From contig NZ_CP133774.1 of NCBI RefSeq assembly GCF_034344865.1, positions 2,170,001 through 2,234,000 on the forward strand: a DNA stretch of 64,000 bases. The letters are read 5' to 3'. The position numbers and the translations under genes are program-made. The stretch is from Pseudomonas sp. 10S4 (GTDB taxonomy: Bacteria > Pseudomonadota > Gammaproteobacteria > Pseudomonadales > Pseudomonadaceae). The notes beneath the pieces were generated by a model, which searched no databases, was not told the DNA's origin, and was given only the letters and a program-made list of their open reading frames with translations. This document shows, one piece after another, positions 1 through 9,002 of the stretch; position 1 is the stretch's first letter; each line of letters starts with the position of its first letter.

Positions 1-130
1 GGGCAATCTGGCGAATCTCGTCTTTATAGTCGTTGGGATCGAAGAGGTGGGTCAGGGCAAAGCCCAGCGCCACAATGATCAGCAACAGCCCGAGAAGTAC
101 CAGACCCAGGATTTTGCCGAACGCTTTCAT
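1..130 (-). CDS. AsmA family protein, N-terminal end (partial)
   Basis: Only the first 43 codons are inside the window; the gene runs off the left edge. The ATG is at 128-130 on the minus strand. The translation begins MKAFGKILGLVLLGLLLI and continues with ALTHLFDPNDYKDEI. This is one N-terminal membrane anchor followed by the 'FDPNDYK' segment that is typical of AsmA-family proteins, which have a large periplasmic domain and are linked to outer-membrane lipid homeostasis. The family call rests on this short stretch alone, so the type of AsmA protein cannot be told. Confidence 0.72.
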   Translation of the reverse strand, partial: MKAFGKILGLVLLGLLLIIVALGFALTHLFDPNDYKDEIRQIA

Positions 131-206
131 GGGCGAGTCCTTGTAGTTAGTCGAATTCGAAAAATAGCCGGGGAGTATAGCGCCCCAAAACTGACGACCG
201 GTCAGT

Positions 207-611
207 TCATGTCGGCAGTACATCCAATGGCACGTTCAGTTTGGCCGCCAGTGCCTGGGCTTCCAGGTGCCCGGCAGGCGCTAGCAAATGTAATGTCGCG
301 CCCGATTGCGACGCCATTTTCTGCGCTTCGTTCACCAACCGCTCTGCCACGCCACGGCGACGGGTGATTTTTCGCACGCAAATTTGCGACAAATGCCAGA
401 CGTTCGGTTGACGTTGCAGGCGTCCGGCGCCCAGCAGCCGATCGTTGAAGCGCCCGGCAATCAGTGAGCCGTCCCGCAGGCAGCCTTCGATCAACTGCAC
501 GTCACCGGCAAACGGTGCAAACAGCCAGTGCGGCGCATCGCGGTAGATCTTTTGCAGGTCTTGCTGATCCTGGTAAGTGGCTTCGGTCAGCGGCTCGACA
601 ATGATCGGCAT
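207..611 (-). CDS. PanZ/PanM-like acetyl-CoA sensor, GNAT fold
   Basis: A 134-residue GNAT-fold protein. It resembles E. coli PanZ (PanM), the acetyl-CoA-binding partner that promotes maturation of aspartate decarboxylase PanD and restrains coenzyme A synthesis. Matching blocks are DLQKIY near residue 18, AGRFNDRLLGAGR near 52-64 and VRKITRRRGVAERL near 79-92; the last is the acetyl-CoA pyrophosphate loop (R-R-x-G-V/A). The length fits the family (127 residues in E. coli). The family match is from memory and the regulatory role is inferred. No panD lies in the window. A general N-acetyltransferase is the alternative. Confidence 0.68.
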   Translation of the reverse strand: MPIIVEPLTEATYQDQQDLQKIYRDAPHWLFAPFAGDVQLIEGCLRDGSLIAGRFNDRLLGAGRLQRQPNVWHLSQICVRKITRRRGVAERLVNEAQKMASQSGATLHLLAPAGHLEAQALAAKLNVPLDVLPT

Positions 612-647
612 AGCGGTTCCTGTGAGTTTGTACGGGTATCAAGCCCC

Positions 648-713
648 GTAGGAGCAAGGCTTGTCGGCGTTAGCGTCCTTTAGATCGCCTTCGCGGGCAA
701 GCCTCGCTCCTAC
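648..713. repeat. REP doublet in the panZ-MFS gap
   Basis: Two inverted copies of a REP sequence of the subtype 'GTAGGAGC(A/G)AGGCTTG', facing each other. The left copy is degenerate: it ends TTGTCGGCG where the right copy implies TTGCCCGCG. It sits in the 330-bp gap 612-941 between two divergent genes. I see nothing else certain in that gap. Confidence 0.85.
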
Positions 714-941
714 CGGTGAATGGCGATTTGGAGTCGTACGAGAACAGATGACATACAAAAGGTGATGTCAGTTTGGTTTTTCTGTCACGAGCAAATGGTA
801 ACCTCTGCCGGTTCGTCCGTCCTTCTGCGACTGAACATCGCGCCCAAACGGGTTTCACCCAAAAAACGGTCATGCCTGCGTGCATAAAGGCTGTGGGTGA
901 AGAGTGGCTGGCGAACCATACTAATAATTGGGGGATACAGA

Positions 942-2606
942 ATGAGCACGAGCATAACGGCGGACGGCCTCAAGGCCGGCCAGCCCGCGTTCCTGTCCAA
1001 GGAACGCATCATCGCCAAGCCCGGTTTCAACCGTTGGCTGGTACCACCGGCCGCTTTGGCCATCCACCTTTGCATCGGCATGGCCTACGGCTTCTCGGTG
1101 TTCTGGTTGCCGCTGTCCAAAGCCCTGGGCGTGACCGCTCCAGTCGCTTGCGCGCCGGACATGAGCTTCATCTCGCAAGTTTTCTCATCTCAATGCGACT
1201 GGCCGATCTCGATGCTCGGCTGGATCTACACCCTGTTCTTCATCTTCCTCGGCTGCTCGGCAGCGATCTGGGGTGGCTGGCTGGAACATGCCGGGCCACG
1301 CAAGGCTGGTGTTGTATCGGCACTGTGCTGGTGCGGCGGTTTGCTGATTTCGGCGCTGGGGATTTATACCCACCAGATCTGGCTGATGTGGATCGGCTCC
1401 GGGGTCATTGGCGGTATCGGCCTGGGCCTGGGTTACATTTCGCCGGTCTCGACCCTGATCAAGTGGTTCCCGGACAAGCGCGGCATGGCGACGGGCATGG
1501 CGATCATGGGCTTCGGTGGCGGCGCGATGGTTGGTGCTCCGCTGGCTGCGGCATTGATGAGCCATTTTGCTTCGCCAACTGGCGTGGGCGTATGGCAGAG
1601 CTTCCTGGTGATGGCCGCGATCTACTTCGTGTTCATGATCGGTGGCGCACTGTCCTACCGCGTTCCGCCAACCGGCTGGAAGCCTGAAGGCTGGACGGCT
1701 CCGGCGAAAAAAGTGGCGAACGCGATGATCACTCATCGTCATGTCCACGTGAACGTGGCGTGGAAAACCCCGCAATTCCGTCTGGTGTGGCTGGTGCTGT
1801 GCCTGAACGTGTCCGCCGGTATCGGCATTCTCGGCATGGCTTCGCCGCTGTTGCAGGAAGTGTTTGGCGGTAAATTGATCGGTGTTGACCTGCCATTCGG
1901 TCAGCTGGACGCCGGGCAACTGGCTTCCATCGCGGCCATTGCGGCCGGTTTCACGGGGTTGCTGAGCCTGTTTAACATCGGTGGCCGGTTCTTCTGGGCA
2001 TCGTTCTCCGACTACCTGGGCCGCAAAAACACCTATTTCGTGTTCTTCGCCCTGGGCTTTGCCCTGTACGCACTGATCCCGAACCTTGGTCACCTGGGTA
2101 ACGTTGCGCTGTTCGTAGCGGCGTTCTGCATCATCCTGTCGATGTACGGCGGTGGTTTTGCGACTGTTCCGGCCTACCTCGCGGACCTGTTCGGTACGCA
2201 AATGGTCGGCGCGATCCACGGTCGTCTGCTGACCGCGTGGGCGGCGGCGGGCGTGCTGGGGCCGGTGTTGGTGAACTACCTGCGTGAATATCAGCTGAGC
2301 ATCGGCGTTGAACGTGCTGCCGCTTACGACATCACGCTGTACATCCTCGCGGGCCTGCTGGTGCTGGGGTTCCTGTGCAACCTGCTGGTTCGCCCGGTGG
2401 CCGACAAGTACTTTATGACCGACGCGCAACTGGCTGCCGAACAGGCGCTGGGCCACGACAAGGGTGCTGACAGCAGCACTGTGCTGGAGTGGAAGGCCGC
2501 GCCGGGCAGCAAGCCGTTGGCGATTGCTGCGTGGTTGGTGGTGGGTATTCCGTTGGCGTGGGGTGTTTGGGTGACCCTGCAGAAAACAGCAGTACTGTTC
2601 CACTAA
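942..2606 (+). CDS. OFA-family MFS transporter (oxalate/formate antiporter-like)
   Basis: A 554-residue membrane protein of the major facilitator superfamily. The N-terminal segment contains PPAALAIHLCIGMAYGFSVF, a typical OFA first helix. Later come an MFS loop at DKRGMATGMAIMGFGGGAM and a C-terminal half with NIGGRFFWASFSDYLGRKN, the second MFS signature. I count about 12 hydrophobic helices plus an extra C-terminal one near the end (IAAWLVVGIPLAWGVWVTL). The start at 942 is chosen because GGGGGA lies just upstream; an in-frame ATG at 897 would add 15 residues that do not look like protein. The family imports or exchanges small organic acids. The substrate cannot be read from the sequence and no oxalate or formate enzyme is nearby. 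Confidence 0.85.
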   Translation: MSTSITADGLKAGQPAFLSKERIIAKPGFNRWLVPPAALAIHLCIGMAYGFSVFWLPLSKALGVTAPVACAPDMSFISQVFSSQCDWPISMLGWIYTLFFIFLGCSAAIWGGWLEHAGPRKAGVVSALCWCGGLLISALGIYTHQIWLMWIGSGVIGGIGLGLGYISPVSTLIKWFPDKRGMATGMAIMGFGGGAMVGAPLAAALMSHFASPTGVGVWQSFLVMAAIYFVFMIGGALSYRVPPTGWKPEGWTAPAKKVANAMITHRHVHVNVAWKTPQFRLVWLVLCLNVSAGIGILGMASPLLQEVFGGKLIGVDLPFGQLDAGQLASIAAIAAGFTGLLSLFNIGGRFFWASFSDYLGRKNTYFVFFALGFALYALIPNLGHLGNVALFVAAFCIILSMYGGGFATVPAYLADLFGTQMVGAIHGRLLTAWAAAGVLGPVLVNYLREYQLSIGVERAAAYDITLYILAGLLVLGFLCNLLVRPVADKYFMTDAQLAAEQALGHDKGADSSTVLEWKAAPGSKPLAIAAWLVVGIPLAWGVWVTLQKTAVLFH

Positions 2607-2669
2607 GATGTTGTCCGGGCTGGCCTGAGCCTGAGAGGCCCAGGTCAGCCCTGCATAGCATCGAACCCT

Positions 2670-2758
2670 GTGGGAGCGGGCTTGCTCGCGAAGAGGGAGT
2701 GTCAGTCGACATCTATGTTGCCTGGCACACCGCTTTCGCGAGCAAGCCCGCTCCCACA
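2670..2758. repeat. REP doublet upstream of hisB
   Basis: Two inverted copies of TGTGGGAGCGGGCTTGCTCGCG, separated by about 45 bp, between the MFS gene and hisB. It fills part of the 312-bp gap 2607-2918. The rest of the gap holds the likely hisB promoter. Confidence 0.92.
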
Positions 2759-2851
2759 TCTATGGTTCCCCCTTTTCTGCAAAATGGTTGTACGGACATG
2801 TCTATCCCCGACAGCACGGGGGTCTGTCCGTCAGGGATATCACGTATCGTG

Positions 2852-2880
2852 TTTCTGTTTGGCGCCCGCGCCCCTATAAT
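2852..2880 (+). promoter_or_regulatory. Candidate sigma-70 promoter of the his operon
   Basis: A perfect -10 box TATAAT at 2875-2880 lies 39 bp before the hisB start. A weak -35 (TTTCTG, 2852-2857) is 17 bp upstream of it. I found no attenuator-like His-rich leader peptide. Confidence 0.5.
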
Positions 2881-2918
2881 GGCTGCCTTTTTCGCCCAAT
2901 GATTTTGCGGAGCTGGTG

Positions 2919-3512
2919 ATGGCCGAACGTAAGGCGTCTGTCGAGCGCGACACTCTGGAAACCCAGATCAAAGCCTCGATCAACCTGGATGGCACCGGAA
3001 AGGCCCGATTTGATATCGGTGTACCTTTTCTTGAGCACATGCTCGACCAGATCGCCCGTCACGGGCTGATCGACCTGGATATTGTCAGCAAGGGCGACCT
3101 GCATATCGACGACCACCACACGGTGGAAGACGTCGGTATCACCCTGGGTCAGGCCTTTGCCAAAGCCATCGGCGACAAAAAAGGCATCCGTCGCTACGGC
3201 CACGCCTACGTACCGCTCGATGAAGCGCTGTCGCGCGTGGTGATCGACTTCTCCGGCCGTCCTGGCCTGCAGATGCACGTTCCCTATACCCGCGCCACCG
3301 TTGGCGGCTTCGATGTTGACCTGTTCCAGGAATTCTTCCAGGGCTTCGTCAACCATGCTCTCGTCAGCTTGCACATCGACAACCTGCGTGGCACCAACAC
3401 TCACCACCAGATCGAAACCGTGTTCAAGGCTTTCGGCCGCGCCCTGCGCATGGCTGTAGAGCTGGATGACCGCATGGCCGGTCAGATGCCATCGACCAAA
3501 GGCGTTCTGTAA
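2919..3512 (+). CDS. hisB: Imidazoleglycerol-phosphate dehydratase HisB
   Basis: A 197-residue enzyme that dehydrates imidazole-glycerol phosphate to imidazole-acetol phosphate, the sixth step of histidine synthesis. It is the monofunctional form, without the N-terminal phosphatase found in enteric bacteria. Metal-binding His clusters are clear: [14 protein letters not shown] near residues 43-56 and [11 protein letters not shown] near 67-77, with a second set [15 protein letters not shown] and GTNTHHQIE. The ATG at 2919 is preferred over the GTG at 2916 because it gives the usual length. It opens the his cluster, and its stop overlaps the hisH start by one base (TAATG). Confidence 0.97.
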   Translation: MAERKASVERDTLETQIKASINLDGTGKARFDIGVPFLEHMLDQIARHGLIDLDIVSKGDLHIDDHHTVEDVGITLGQAFAKAIGDKKGIRRYGHAYVPLDEALSRVVIDFSGRPGLQMHVPYTRATVGGFDVDLFQEFFQGFVNHALVSLHIDNLRGTNTHHQIETVFKAFGRALRMAVELDDRMAGQMPSTKGVL

Positions 3513-4150
3513 TGCAGACGGTCGCGGTTATCGATTACGGCATGGGCAACCTGCACTCGGTGGCCAAGGCCCTCGAGCACGTCGGTGCCGGCAAGGTCTT
3601 GATCACTAGCGATGCCGATGTGATTCGCGAAGCCGACCGGGTGGTATTCCCCGGCGTCGGCGCGATTCGCGACTGCATGGCGGAGATCCGTCGCCTGGGC
3701 TTCGACTCGCTGGTGCGTGAAGTCAGCCAGGACCGTCCGTTCCTCGGCATCTGCGTCGGCATGCAAGCCTTGCTCGACAGCAGTGAAGAGAACGAAGGCG
3801 TTGACTGCATCGGCCTGTTCCCGGGCGCGGTGAAGTTCTTCGGCAAAGACCTGCATGAAGACGGCGAACACCTGAAAGTCCCGCACATGGGCTGGAACGA
3901 AGTGAAGCAGACGGTGGATCACCCGCTGTGGCACAACATTCCGGACCTGGCGCGTTTCTACTTCGTGCACAGCTACTACATCGCTGCCGGCAATGCGCGG
4001 CAAGTGGTGGGTGGCGGTCACTATGGTGTCGATTTCGCTGCGGCGCTGGCCGATGGCTCGCGTTTCGCCGTGCAGTTCCACCCGGAGAAGAGCCATACCC
4101 ATGGCCTGCAATTGCTGCAGAACTTCGCCGCGTGGGATGGTCGCTGGTAA
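3512..4150 (+). CDS. hisH: Imidazole glycerol phosphate synthase, glutaminase subunit HisH
   Basis: A 212-residue class I glutamine amidotransferase. It supplies ammonia to HisF, which closes the imidazole ring and releases AICAR. The nucleophile elbow is [11 protein letters not shown] with the catalytic Cys at about residue 85. The His-Glu pair is in [10 protein letters not shown] near residues 190-199. The N-terminus [14 protein letters not shown] is typical. It shares one base with hisB and is followed directly by the DUF2164 ORF, so the genes are probably co-transcribed and translationally coupled. Confidence 0.97.
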   Translation: MQTVAVIDYGMGNLHSVAKALEHVGAGKVLITSDADVIREADRVVFPGVGAIRDCMAEIRRLGFDSLVREVSQDRPFLGICVGMQALLDSSEENEGVDCIGLFPGAVKFFGKDLHEDGEHLKVPHMGWNEVKQTVDHPLWHNIPDLARFYFVHSYYIAAGNARQVVGGGHYGVDFAAALADGSRFAVQFHPEKSHTHGLQLLQNFAAWDGRW

Positions 4151-4408
4151 ATGGCCGTCAAGAAGAAGCCGCCGATCCTGACCCTCACTCCCGAACAGGA
4201 GAACGAGGCCAATCACAAGATCAAGCGGTTCATGGAGGATCGTTTCGAACTGGACCTGGGTTCGTTCGAAGCGGGGGAAATCCTTGAGCTGTTTACCCGC
4301 GAAATTGCGCCGCACTATTACAACAGGGCGATTTTCGATGTGCAGACGCACCTTAAAGAAAGGTTCGAAAGCATCGAAAGCGACCTGTGGGCGCTCGAGA
4401 AAAACTGA
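4151..4408 (+). CDS. DUF2164 family small protein
   Basis: An 85-residue soluble protein that starts on the base after the hisH stop codon. It matches what I know as DUF2164: a compact charged protein with LTPEQENEANHKIKRFMEDRFELDLGSFEA-type sequence, then EILELFTREIAPHYYNRA and a charged C-terminus. No catalytic motif or membrane segment is visible. The zero spacing to hisH and its place between hisH and hisA suggest co-expression with the his operon. Its function is unknown to me, and a role in histidine synthesis is only suggested by position. Confidence 0.85.
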   Translation: MAVKKKPPILTLTPEQENEANHKIKRFMEDRFELDLGSFEAGEILELFTREIAPHYYNRAIFDVQTHLKERFESIESDLWALEKN

Positions 4409-4450
4409 TTTTCGAGCGAAGCTGAACAATCGAATTTGAAGGTTTGCCAG

Positions 4451-5188
4451 ATGCTGATTATTCCCGCTATCGATCTCAAAGACGGTGCCTGTGTTCGTCT
4501 GCGCCAGGGCCGCATGGAAGATTCCACGGTGTTCTCCGATGACCCGGTGAGCATGGCTGCCAAGTGGGTGGAGGGTGGTTGCCGCCGTCTGCATCTGGTC
4601 GACCTGAACGGCGCCTTCGAAGGCCAGCCGGTCAATGGCGAAGTGGTCACCGCGATCGCCAAGCGCTACCCGAACCTGCCGATCCAGATCGGCGGCGGTA
4701 TCCGTTCCCTGGAAACCATCGAGCACTACGTGAAAGCGGGCGTGAGCTACGTGATCATCGGCACCAAAGCCGTGAAAGACCCGGCCTTCGTTGCTGAAGC
4801 TTGCCGCGCGTTCCCGGGCAAAGTGATTGTTGGTCTGGATGCGAAAGACGGTTTCGTCGCCACCGACGGCTGGGCCGAAATCAGCACCATTCAGGTCATC
4901 GACCTGGCCAAGCAGTTCGAAGCTGATGGCGTGTCCGCGATCGTTTATACCGACATCGCCAAAGACGGCATGATGCAGGGCTGCAACGTTTCGTACACCG
5001 CGGCGCTGGCCGCTGCCACGCGTATTCCTGTGATCGCGTCCGGCGGTATTCACAACCTCGGTGACATCAAGTCGCTGCTCGACGCCAAGGCGCCAGGCAT
5101 CATCGGCGCGATCACCGGCCGGGCGATCTACGAAGGCACCCTCGACGTCGCTGAAGCGCAAGCTTTCTGCGATTCGTACAAAGGCTGA
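4451..5188 (+). CDS. hisA: ProFAR isomerase HisA
   Basis: A 245-residue (beta-alpha)8 barrel that isomerises ProFAR to PRFAR, the fourth step of histidine synthesis. The N-terminus [17 protein letters not shown] contains the catalytic Asp in AIDLKDG. The second catalytic Asp is in [12 protein letters not shown] near residues 169-180, and phosphate-binding loops are at IGGGIRSL and ASGGIHNL. The start at 4451 follows GAAGGTTTGCCAG. An upstream in-frame ATG at 4436 would add five residues and is less likely. The gap to hisF is nine bases. Confidence 0.97.
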   Translation: MLIIPAIDLKDGACVRLRQGRMEDSTVFSDDPVSMAAKWVEGGCRRLHLVDLNGAFEGQPVNGEVVTAIAKRYPNLPIQIGGGIRSLETIEHYVKAGVSYVIIGTKAVKDPAFVAEACRAFPGKVIVGLDAKDGFVATDGWAEISTIQVIDLAKQFEADGVSAIVYTDIAKDGMMQGCNVSYTAALAAATRIPVIASGGIHNLGDIKSLLDAKAPGIIGAITGRAIYEGTLDVAEAQAFCDSYKG

Positions 5189-5197
5189 GGACTGACC

Positions 5198-5968
5198 ATG
5201 GCGCTGGCCAAACGCATCATCCCTTGCCTGGACGTGGACAACGGCCGGGTGGTCAAGGGCGTCAAGTTCGAGAACATCCGCGACGCCGGTGACCCGGTGG
5301 AAATCGCCCGCCGCTACGACGAGCAGGGTGCCGACGAGATTACCTTTCTCGACATCACCGCCAGCGTCGATGGCCGCGACACCACGCTGCATACCGTCGA
5401 GCGCATGGCCAGCCAGGTGTTTATCCCGCTGACCGTCGGCGGTGGCGTGCGCACCGTGCAGGACATTCGCAACTTGCTGAATGCCGGCGCGGACAAGGTT
5501 TCGATCAACACCGCCGCGGTGTTCAACCCGGAGTTCGTCGGCGAAGCCGCGCAGCATTTCGGCTCGCAGTGCATCGTCGTCGCCATCGACGCGAAGAAGG
5601 TTTCACTGCCGGGCGAAACCCCGCGCTGGGAAATCTTCACCCACGGCGGCCGCAAACCGACCGGTCTCGACGCCGTTGAATGGGCGAAGAAGATGGAAGG
5701 CCTGGGCGCCGGTGAAATCCTGCTGACCAGCATGGACCAGGACGGCATGAAAAACGGCTTCGACCTGGGTGTCACCCGCGCGATCAGCGATGCGCTGGGT
5801 ATTCCGGTGATCGCCTCCGGCGGCGTCGGCAACTTGCAGCATCTGGCCGACGGCATCCTCGAAGGCCACGCCAGTGCGGTGCTGGCGGCGAGTATTTTCC
5901 ACTTCGGCGAATACACTGTGCAGGAAGCCAAGGCCTACATGGCTCATCGCGGAATCGTGATGCGCTAA
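5198..5968 (+). CDS. hisF: Imidazole glycerol phosphate synthase, cyclase subunit HisF
   Basis: A 256-residue (beta-alpha)8 barrel partner of HisH. It cyclises PRFAR with ammonia to imidazole-glycerol phosphate and AICAR. The catalytic Asp residues are in [15 protein letters not shown] (residue 11) and [11 protein letters not shown] (about residue 130). Phosphate-binding glycine loops are at [11 protein letters not shown] and [12 protein letters not shown]. It closes the his cluster. No clear terminator follows, and the next gene starts 72 bp downstream. Confidence 0.97.
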   Translation: MALAKRIIPCLDVDNGRVVKGVKFENIRDAGDPVEIARRYDEQGADEITFLDITASVDGRDTTLHTVERMASQVFIPLTVGGGVRTVQDIRNLLNAGADKVSINTAAVFNPEFVGEAAQHFGSQCIVVAIDAKKVSLPGETPRWEIFTHGGRKPTGLDAVEWAKKMEGLGAGEILLTSMDQDGMKNGFDLGVTRAISDALGIPVIASGGVGNLQHLADGILEGHASAVLAASIFHFGEYTVQEAKAYMAHRGIVMR

Positions 5969-6040
5969 ACATACAGGCCAGTGGACAGCATGGCGGGCTC
6001 AAGGCACTCTTGGGCACGCCATGGATTCCGGTAGCCCGAC

Positions 6041-6796
6041 ATGCTCAAACGTCTTCTTCTCGTCCTCGCCAGCGCCTCTGTATTGCTCATCAATGCAGCC
6101 CACGCTGAAGAAAGTCCTGCCACCGACCTGGTGCTGCTGACCGAAAACTTCCCGCCGTACAACATGGCGATGAATGGCAAAAACTTTGCTCAAGACGAGA
6201 ACATCAATGGCATCGCCGTGGACATCGTCCGCGAGATGTTCAAGCGCGCCAACATCACCTACAGCCTGACGCTACGTTTCCCTTGGGAGCGAATCTACAA
6301 GATCGCCCTCGAAAAACCCGGTTACGGCGTATTCGTGATGGCGCGGCTGCCGGACCGCGAGAAGCTCTTCAAATGGGTCGGCCCTATCGGTCCGGACGAC
6401 TGGATCATGCTGGCCAAGGCAGACAGCAAAATCACCCTCGAAACGTTGGAACAGGCGCGCAAGTACAAGATCGGCGCCTACAAGGGTGATGCGATTGCCG
6501 AGACGTTGGCCAAGCAAGGTCTGAAGACGATTGTGGTGCTGCGGGATCAGGACAACGCGAAGAAACTGGTCAACGGCCAGATTGATCTGTGGGCCACAGG
6601 CGATCCGGCGGGGCGGTACCTGGCTCGGCAGGATGGCGTGACGGGGCTTAAGACTGTGCTGCGGTTCAACAGCGCCGAGTTGTACCTGGCGCTGAACAAG
6701 GATGTGCCGGACGAAACCGTTGCCAAGCTGCAAGCGGCGCTGGATCAGTTGCGCAAAGAAGGTGTGGTGGACGAGATCATGGCGAAGTATCTCTAG
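6041..6796 (+). CDS. Periplasmic solute-binding protein, SBP_bac_3 type
   Basis: A 251-residue secreted protein. The signal peptide is MLKRLLLVLASASVLLINAA, with cleavage likely after AHA near residue 22. The body resembles the family 3 binding-protein fold: LLTENFPPYNMAMNG at the start, GIAVDIVREMFKRANI near residues 58-73, and IGAYKGDAIAETLAKQG where lobe 2 usually begins. No ABC permease or ATPase is adjacent, so it may serve a transporter encoded elsewhere or be a sensor-type binding protein. A polar amino acid ligand is the usual guess for this family, but the residues do not settle it. Confidence 0.8.
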   Translation: MLKRLLLVLASASVLLINAAHAEESPATDLVLLTENFPPYNMAMNGKNFAQDENINGIAVDIVREMFKRANITYSLTLRFPWERIYKIALEKPGYGVFVMARLPDREKLFKWVGPIGPDDWIMLAKADSKITLETLEQARKYKIGAYKGDAIAETLAKQGLKTIVVLRDQDNAKKLVNGQIDLWATGDPAGRYLARQDGVTGLKTVLRFNSAELYLALNKDVPDETVAKLQAALDQLRKEGVVDEIMAKYL

Positions 6797-6852
6797 GACC
6801 CATCAACAAACCGGGCTCCACACAAAACCCTGTGGGAGCGAGGCGTGGCAGA

Positions 6853-7629
6853 TTACCGGTACACCCCATCCTTTCCATGCCCAGCCATCGCCTTGTTGCT
6901 GCGCACGCTGATCATCAACTTGATATCAATCCAGTCGATGCCCTGAGCCTTCAGCTTCGGCAACTCCCGCTCCAGCACCGCCAGCGTCTGCGGATATGGG
7001 TGCCCGATCATCACCGCCGAACCCTGCTTGTGCGCGAGGCTGATCGCAGTCTGTAACTGAGTGAAGATCGCGGCTTCTGTGCGCTCATCATCGAGAAACA
7101 CATCCCGCGAAACGCTGGCCAATCCAATCTTCTGGGCCTCGGCCGCTGCAACCGTCTGCGCGCTGGTTCGGCTGTCGACGAAGAACTTGTGCCGACGCTG
7201 CAGCTCCGCCATCAGCCAGGCCATGGCCGGTTGCTGAGCGGTCATGCGACTGCCCATGTGATTGTTGATGCCGGCGGTATAGGGCACAGCCTTGAACGCG
7301 GCGTCGAGGCGTTTTTCCAGCTCTTCGAGGGGAAGGTCAGGATGCCAGGCGAACGGGCCGGTGGCCGGGTCCATGGGCATATGCAGGATGACGATCTTGC
7401 CGGCACGATGGGCTTCGCGGGCGAATTCGGCGGCATGGGGTGTGTCGGGCATGATCGCCGTGGTCACCGGGCCGGGCAGGGCGAGCACGCGACGATCCCG
7501 GGGCAGGTTTTGCCCCAGGTCATCGATGATCAGTGTCAGGTAAGCCTTGTGAGGCGATGACTTGGCGGGATCTGCGTGAGCAGCACCCGCCAGACAGCAC
7601 AACAGGACGAGGAAAAACCGCAGGCGCAT
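6853..7629 (-). CDS. Divergent polysaccharide deacetylase, YibQ family
   Basis: A 258-residue secreted protein with a signal peptide (MRLRFFLVLLCCLAGAAHA). It has a divergent NodB-like fold, with LTLIIDDLGQNLPRDRRVLALP (quoted in part: LIIDDLGQN), ILHMPMDP, NNHMGSRMT and VMIGHPYPQTL. These match the family whose E. coli member is YibQ. The motifs that bind metal in true deacetylases are only partly kept, so activity is uncertain. It is the last gene of a likely envC-ctpA-yibQ unit: the ctpA stop and this ATG are one base apart. A cell-envelope role is inferred from that context. Confidence 0.85.
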   Translation of the reverse strand: MRLRFFLVLLCCLAGAAHADPAKSSPHKAYLTLIIDDLGQNLPRDRRVLALPGPVTTAIMPDTPHAAEFAREAHRAGKIVILHMPMDPATGPFAWHPDLPLEELEKRLDAAFKAVPYTAGINNHMGSRMTAQQPAMAWLMAELQRRHKFFVDSRTSAQTVAAAEAQKIGLASVSRDVFLDDERTEAAIFTQLQTAISLAHKQGSAVMIGHPYPQTLAVLERELPKLKAQGIDWIDIKLMISVRSNKAMAGHGKDGVYR

Positions 7630-7630
7630 C

Positions 7631-8968
7631 TCAGCGGCCGGAGGTGATGCTCAGCCCTTTGAGCAGGCTCAGGGCCTGGGCCAGTTGGTAGTCGTCATCC
7701 TGCGGCATGGCTTTGGCTTTGGTTTTGCTGCCGGAACCGGTCGGTTTGTCGGCGCCGCCGTTGCCATTGCCCAAGTGACCTTGCAGATCGGCTTCCTTGA
7801 AGTAATCGCCATCCTGCTCGTTGGTGATCTTGGCCTTGCGCACTTCGATGTCCGGCACGATGCCCTGGGCCTGGATCGAGCGACCATTCGGCGTGAAGTA
7901 CAGTGCGGTGGTGATCTTCAGGGCGCGGTCGTTGTTCAGCGGCAGCACGGTTTGTACCGAGCCTTTGCCGAAACTGGTGGTGCCCATCAGCACTGCGCGT
8001 TTCTGATCCTGCAAGGCACCGGCGACGATTTCCGACGCCGAGGCGCTGCCGCCGTTGATCAGCACGACCATTGGCACGGCTTCGCTTTCGTCTTTGCCGG
8101 TGGCAGAGAAGCGCAGTTCAGAGTTGGCGATGCGGCCCTTGGTGTAGACGATCAGGCCCTTGGTGATGAAGTGATCGACCACTTCAACCGCCGCTTGCAG
8201 CACGCCGCCCGGGTTGTTACGCAGGTCGAGGACGATGCCGTTGAGCTTCTTGCCGTTGTCCTTGCGCAACTTGGCCAGGGCCTTGGAAACCTCTTCGCCG
8301 GTCTTGACCTGGAACTGGGTGATGCGGATGTAGCCGTAGCCCGAATCCAGCAGCTGAGCCTTGACGCTCTTCACTTGAATGGTGGCGCGGACCAGGGTCA
8401 CGTCGAACGGCGTACCGCCATCGCGAACCAGGGTCAGGGTGATCTTCTGGCCGAGCTTGCCGCGCATCTTGTCCACGGCCTCGGTCATGCTCTGGCCGCG
8501 AGTCGGGGCGCCGTTGATCTTGACGATAAAGTCGCCGGCCTGGATGCCCGCTTTGGAAGCCGGGGTGTCATCGATTGGCGAAACCACTTTGATGAAACCG
8601 TCTTCGGCGCCGACTTCGATGCCCAGGCCGCCGAATTCGCCGCTGGTGCTTTCCTGCAGTTCAGCGAAGTCTTCCGGGCCCAGGTAGGCGGAGTGCGGAT
8701 CGAGGTTGCTGAGCATGCCCTTGATGGCATTTTCCAGCAGGGTCTTGTCGTCTACCGGTTCGACATAGGCAGCCTTGATCCGGTCCATGACCTCGGCAAA
8801 GGTGCGCAACTCTTCCAGCGGCAATGGCGCCTTGGTGGTCGCAGCCGTGCCCGCAGGTGCAGGAGCTGGCGCCGCTACCGGGGCAGGCTGAGCGGCAAAC
8901 GCCAGAGGCGCGCCGATCACCAGGGCGATCGTCAGGGCCAGCGAGGTAAGGCGGGACAAATGCAGCAT
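7631..8968 (-). CDS. ctpA: S41-family C-terminal processing peptidase CtpA
   Basis: A 445-residue periplasmic serine protease. It has a signal peptide (to about residue 25, APLAFA), a linker rich in Ala and Pro, a PDZ domain at about residues 100-175 (GLGIEVGAEDG, GIQAGDFIVKING) and an S41 catalytic domain. The catalytic Ser is in GGSASASEIVAGAL and the Lys in TSFGKGSVQTVLPL, a Ser-Lys dyad. The C-terminal tail is Gly/Lys-rich and poorly ordered. In Pseudomonas, CtpA trims peptidoglycan cross-link hydrolases, which fits its place next to the hydrolase activator gene envC. The start ATG is 8966-8968 on the minus strand. Confidence 0.93.
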   Translation of the reverse strand: MLHLSRLTSLALTIALVIGAPLAFAAQPAPVAAPAPAPAGTAATTKAPLPLEELRTFAEVMDRIKAAYVEPVDDKTLLENAIKGMLSNLDPHSAYLGPEDFAELQESTSGEFGGLGIEVGAEDGFIKVVSPIDDTPASKAGIQAGDFIVKINGAPTRGQSMTEAVDKMRGKLGQKITLTLVRDGGTPFDVTLVRATIQVKSVKAQLLDSGYGYIRITQFQVKTGEEVSKALAKLRKDNGKKLNGIVLDLRNNPGGVLQAAVEVVDHFITKGLIVYTKGRIANSELRFSATGKDESEAVPMVVLINGGSASASEIVAGALQDQKRAVLMGTTSFGKGSVQTVLPLNNDRALKITTALYFTPNGRSIQAQGIVPDIEVRKAKITNEQDGDYFKEADLQGHLGNGNGGADKPTGSGSKTKAKAMPQDDDYQLAQALSLLKGLSITSGR

Positions 8969-9002
8969 GTCGAACGAACTCCTAATGTAGGTGACTCAAC
9001 GC

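Noticed and set aside
1185..2759. Long antisense reading frame (524 codons) opposite the MFS transporter
   Set aside because: It is a shadow of GC-rich codon bias. The translation is rich in Arg, Gln and His with no fold-like pattern, while the sense strand encodes a clear transporter.
3482..5557. 691-codon antisense frame across hisB-hisF
   Set aside because: It spans several real, overlapping his genes on the other strand, and its composition is typical of antisense shadows.
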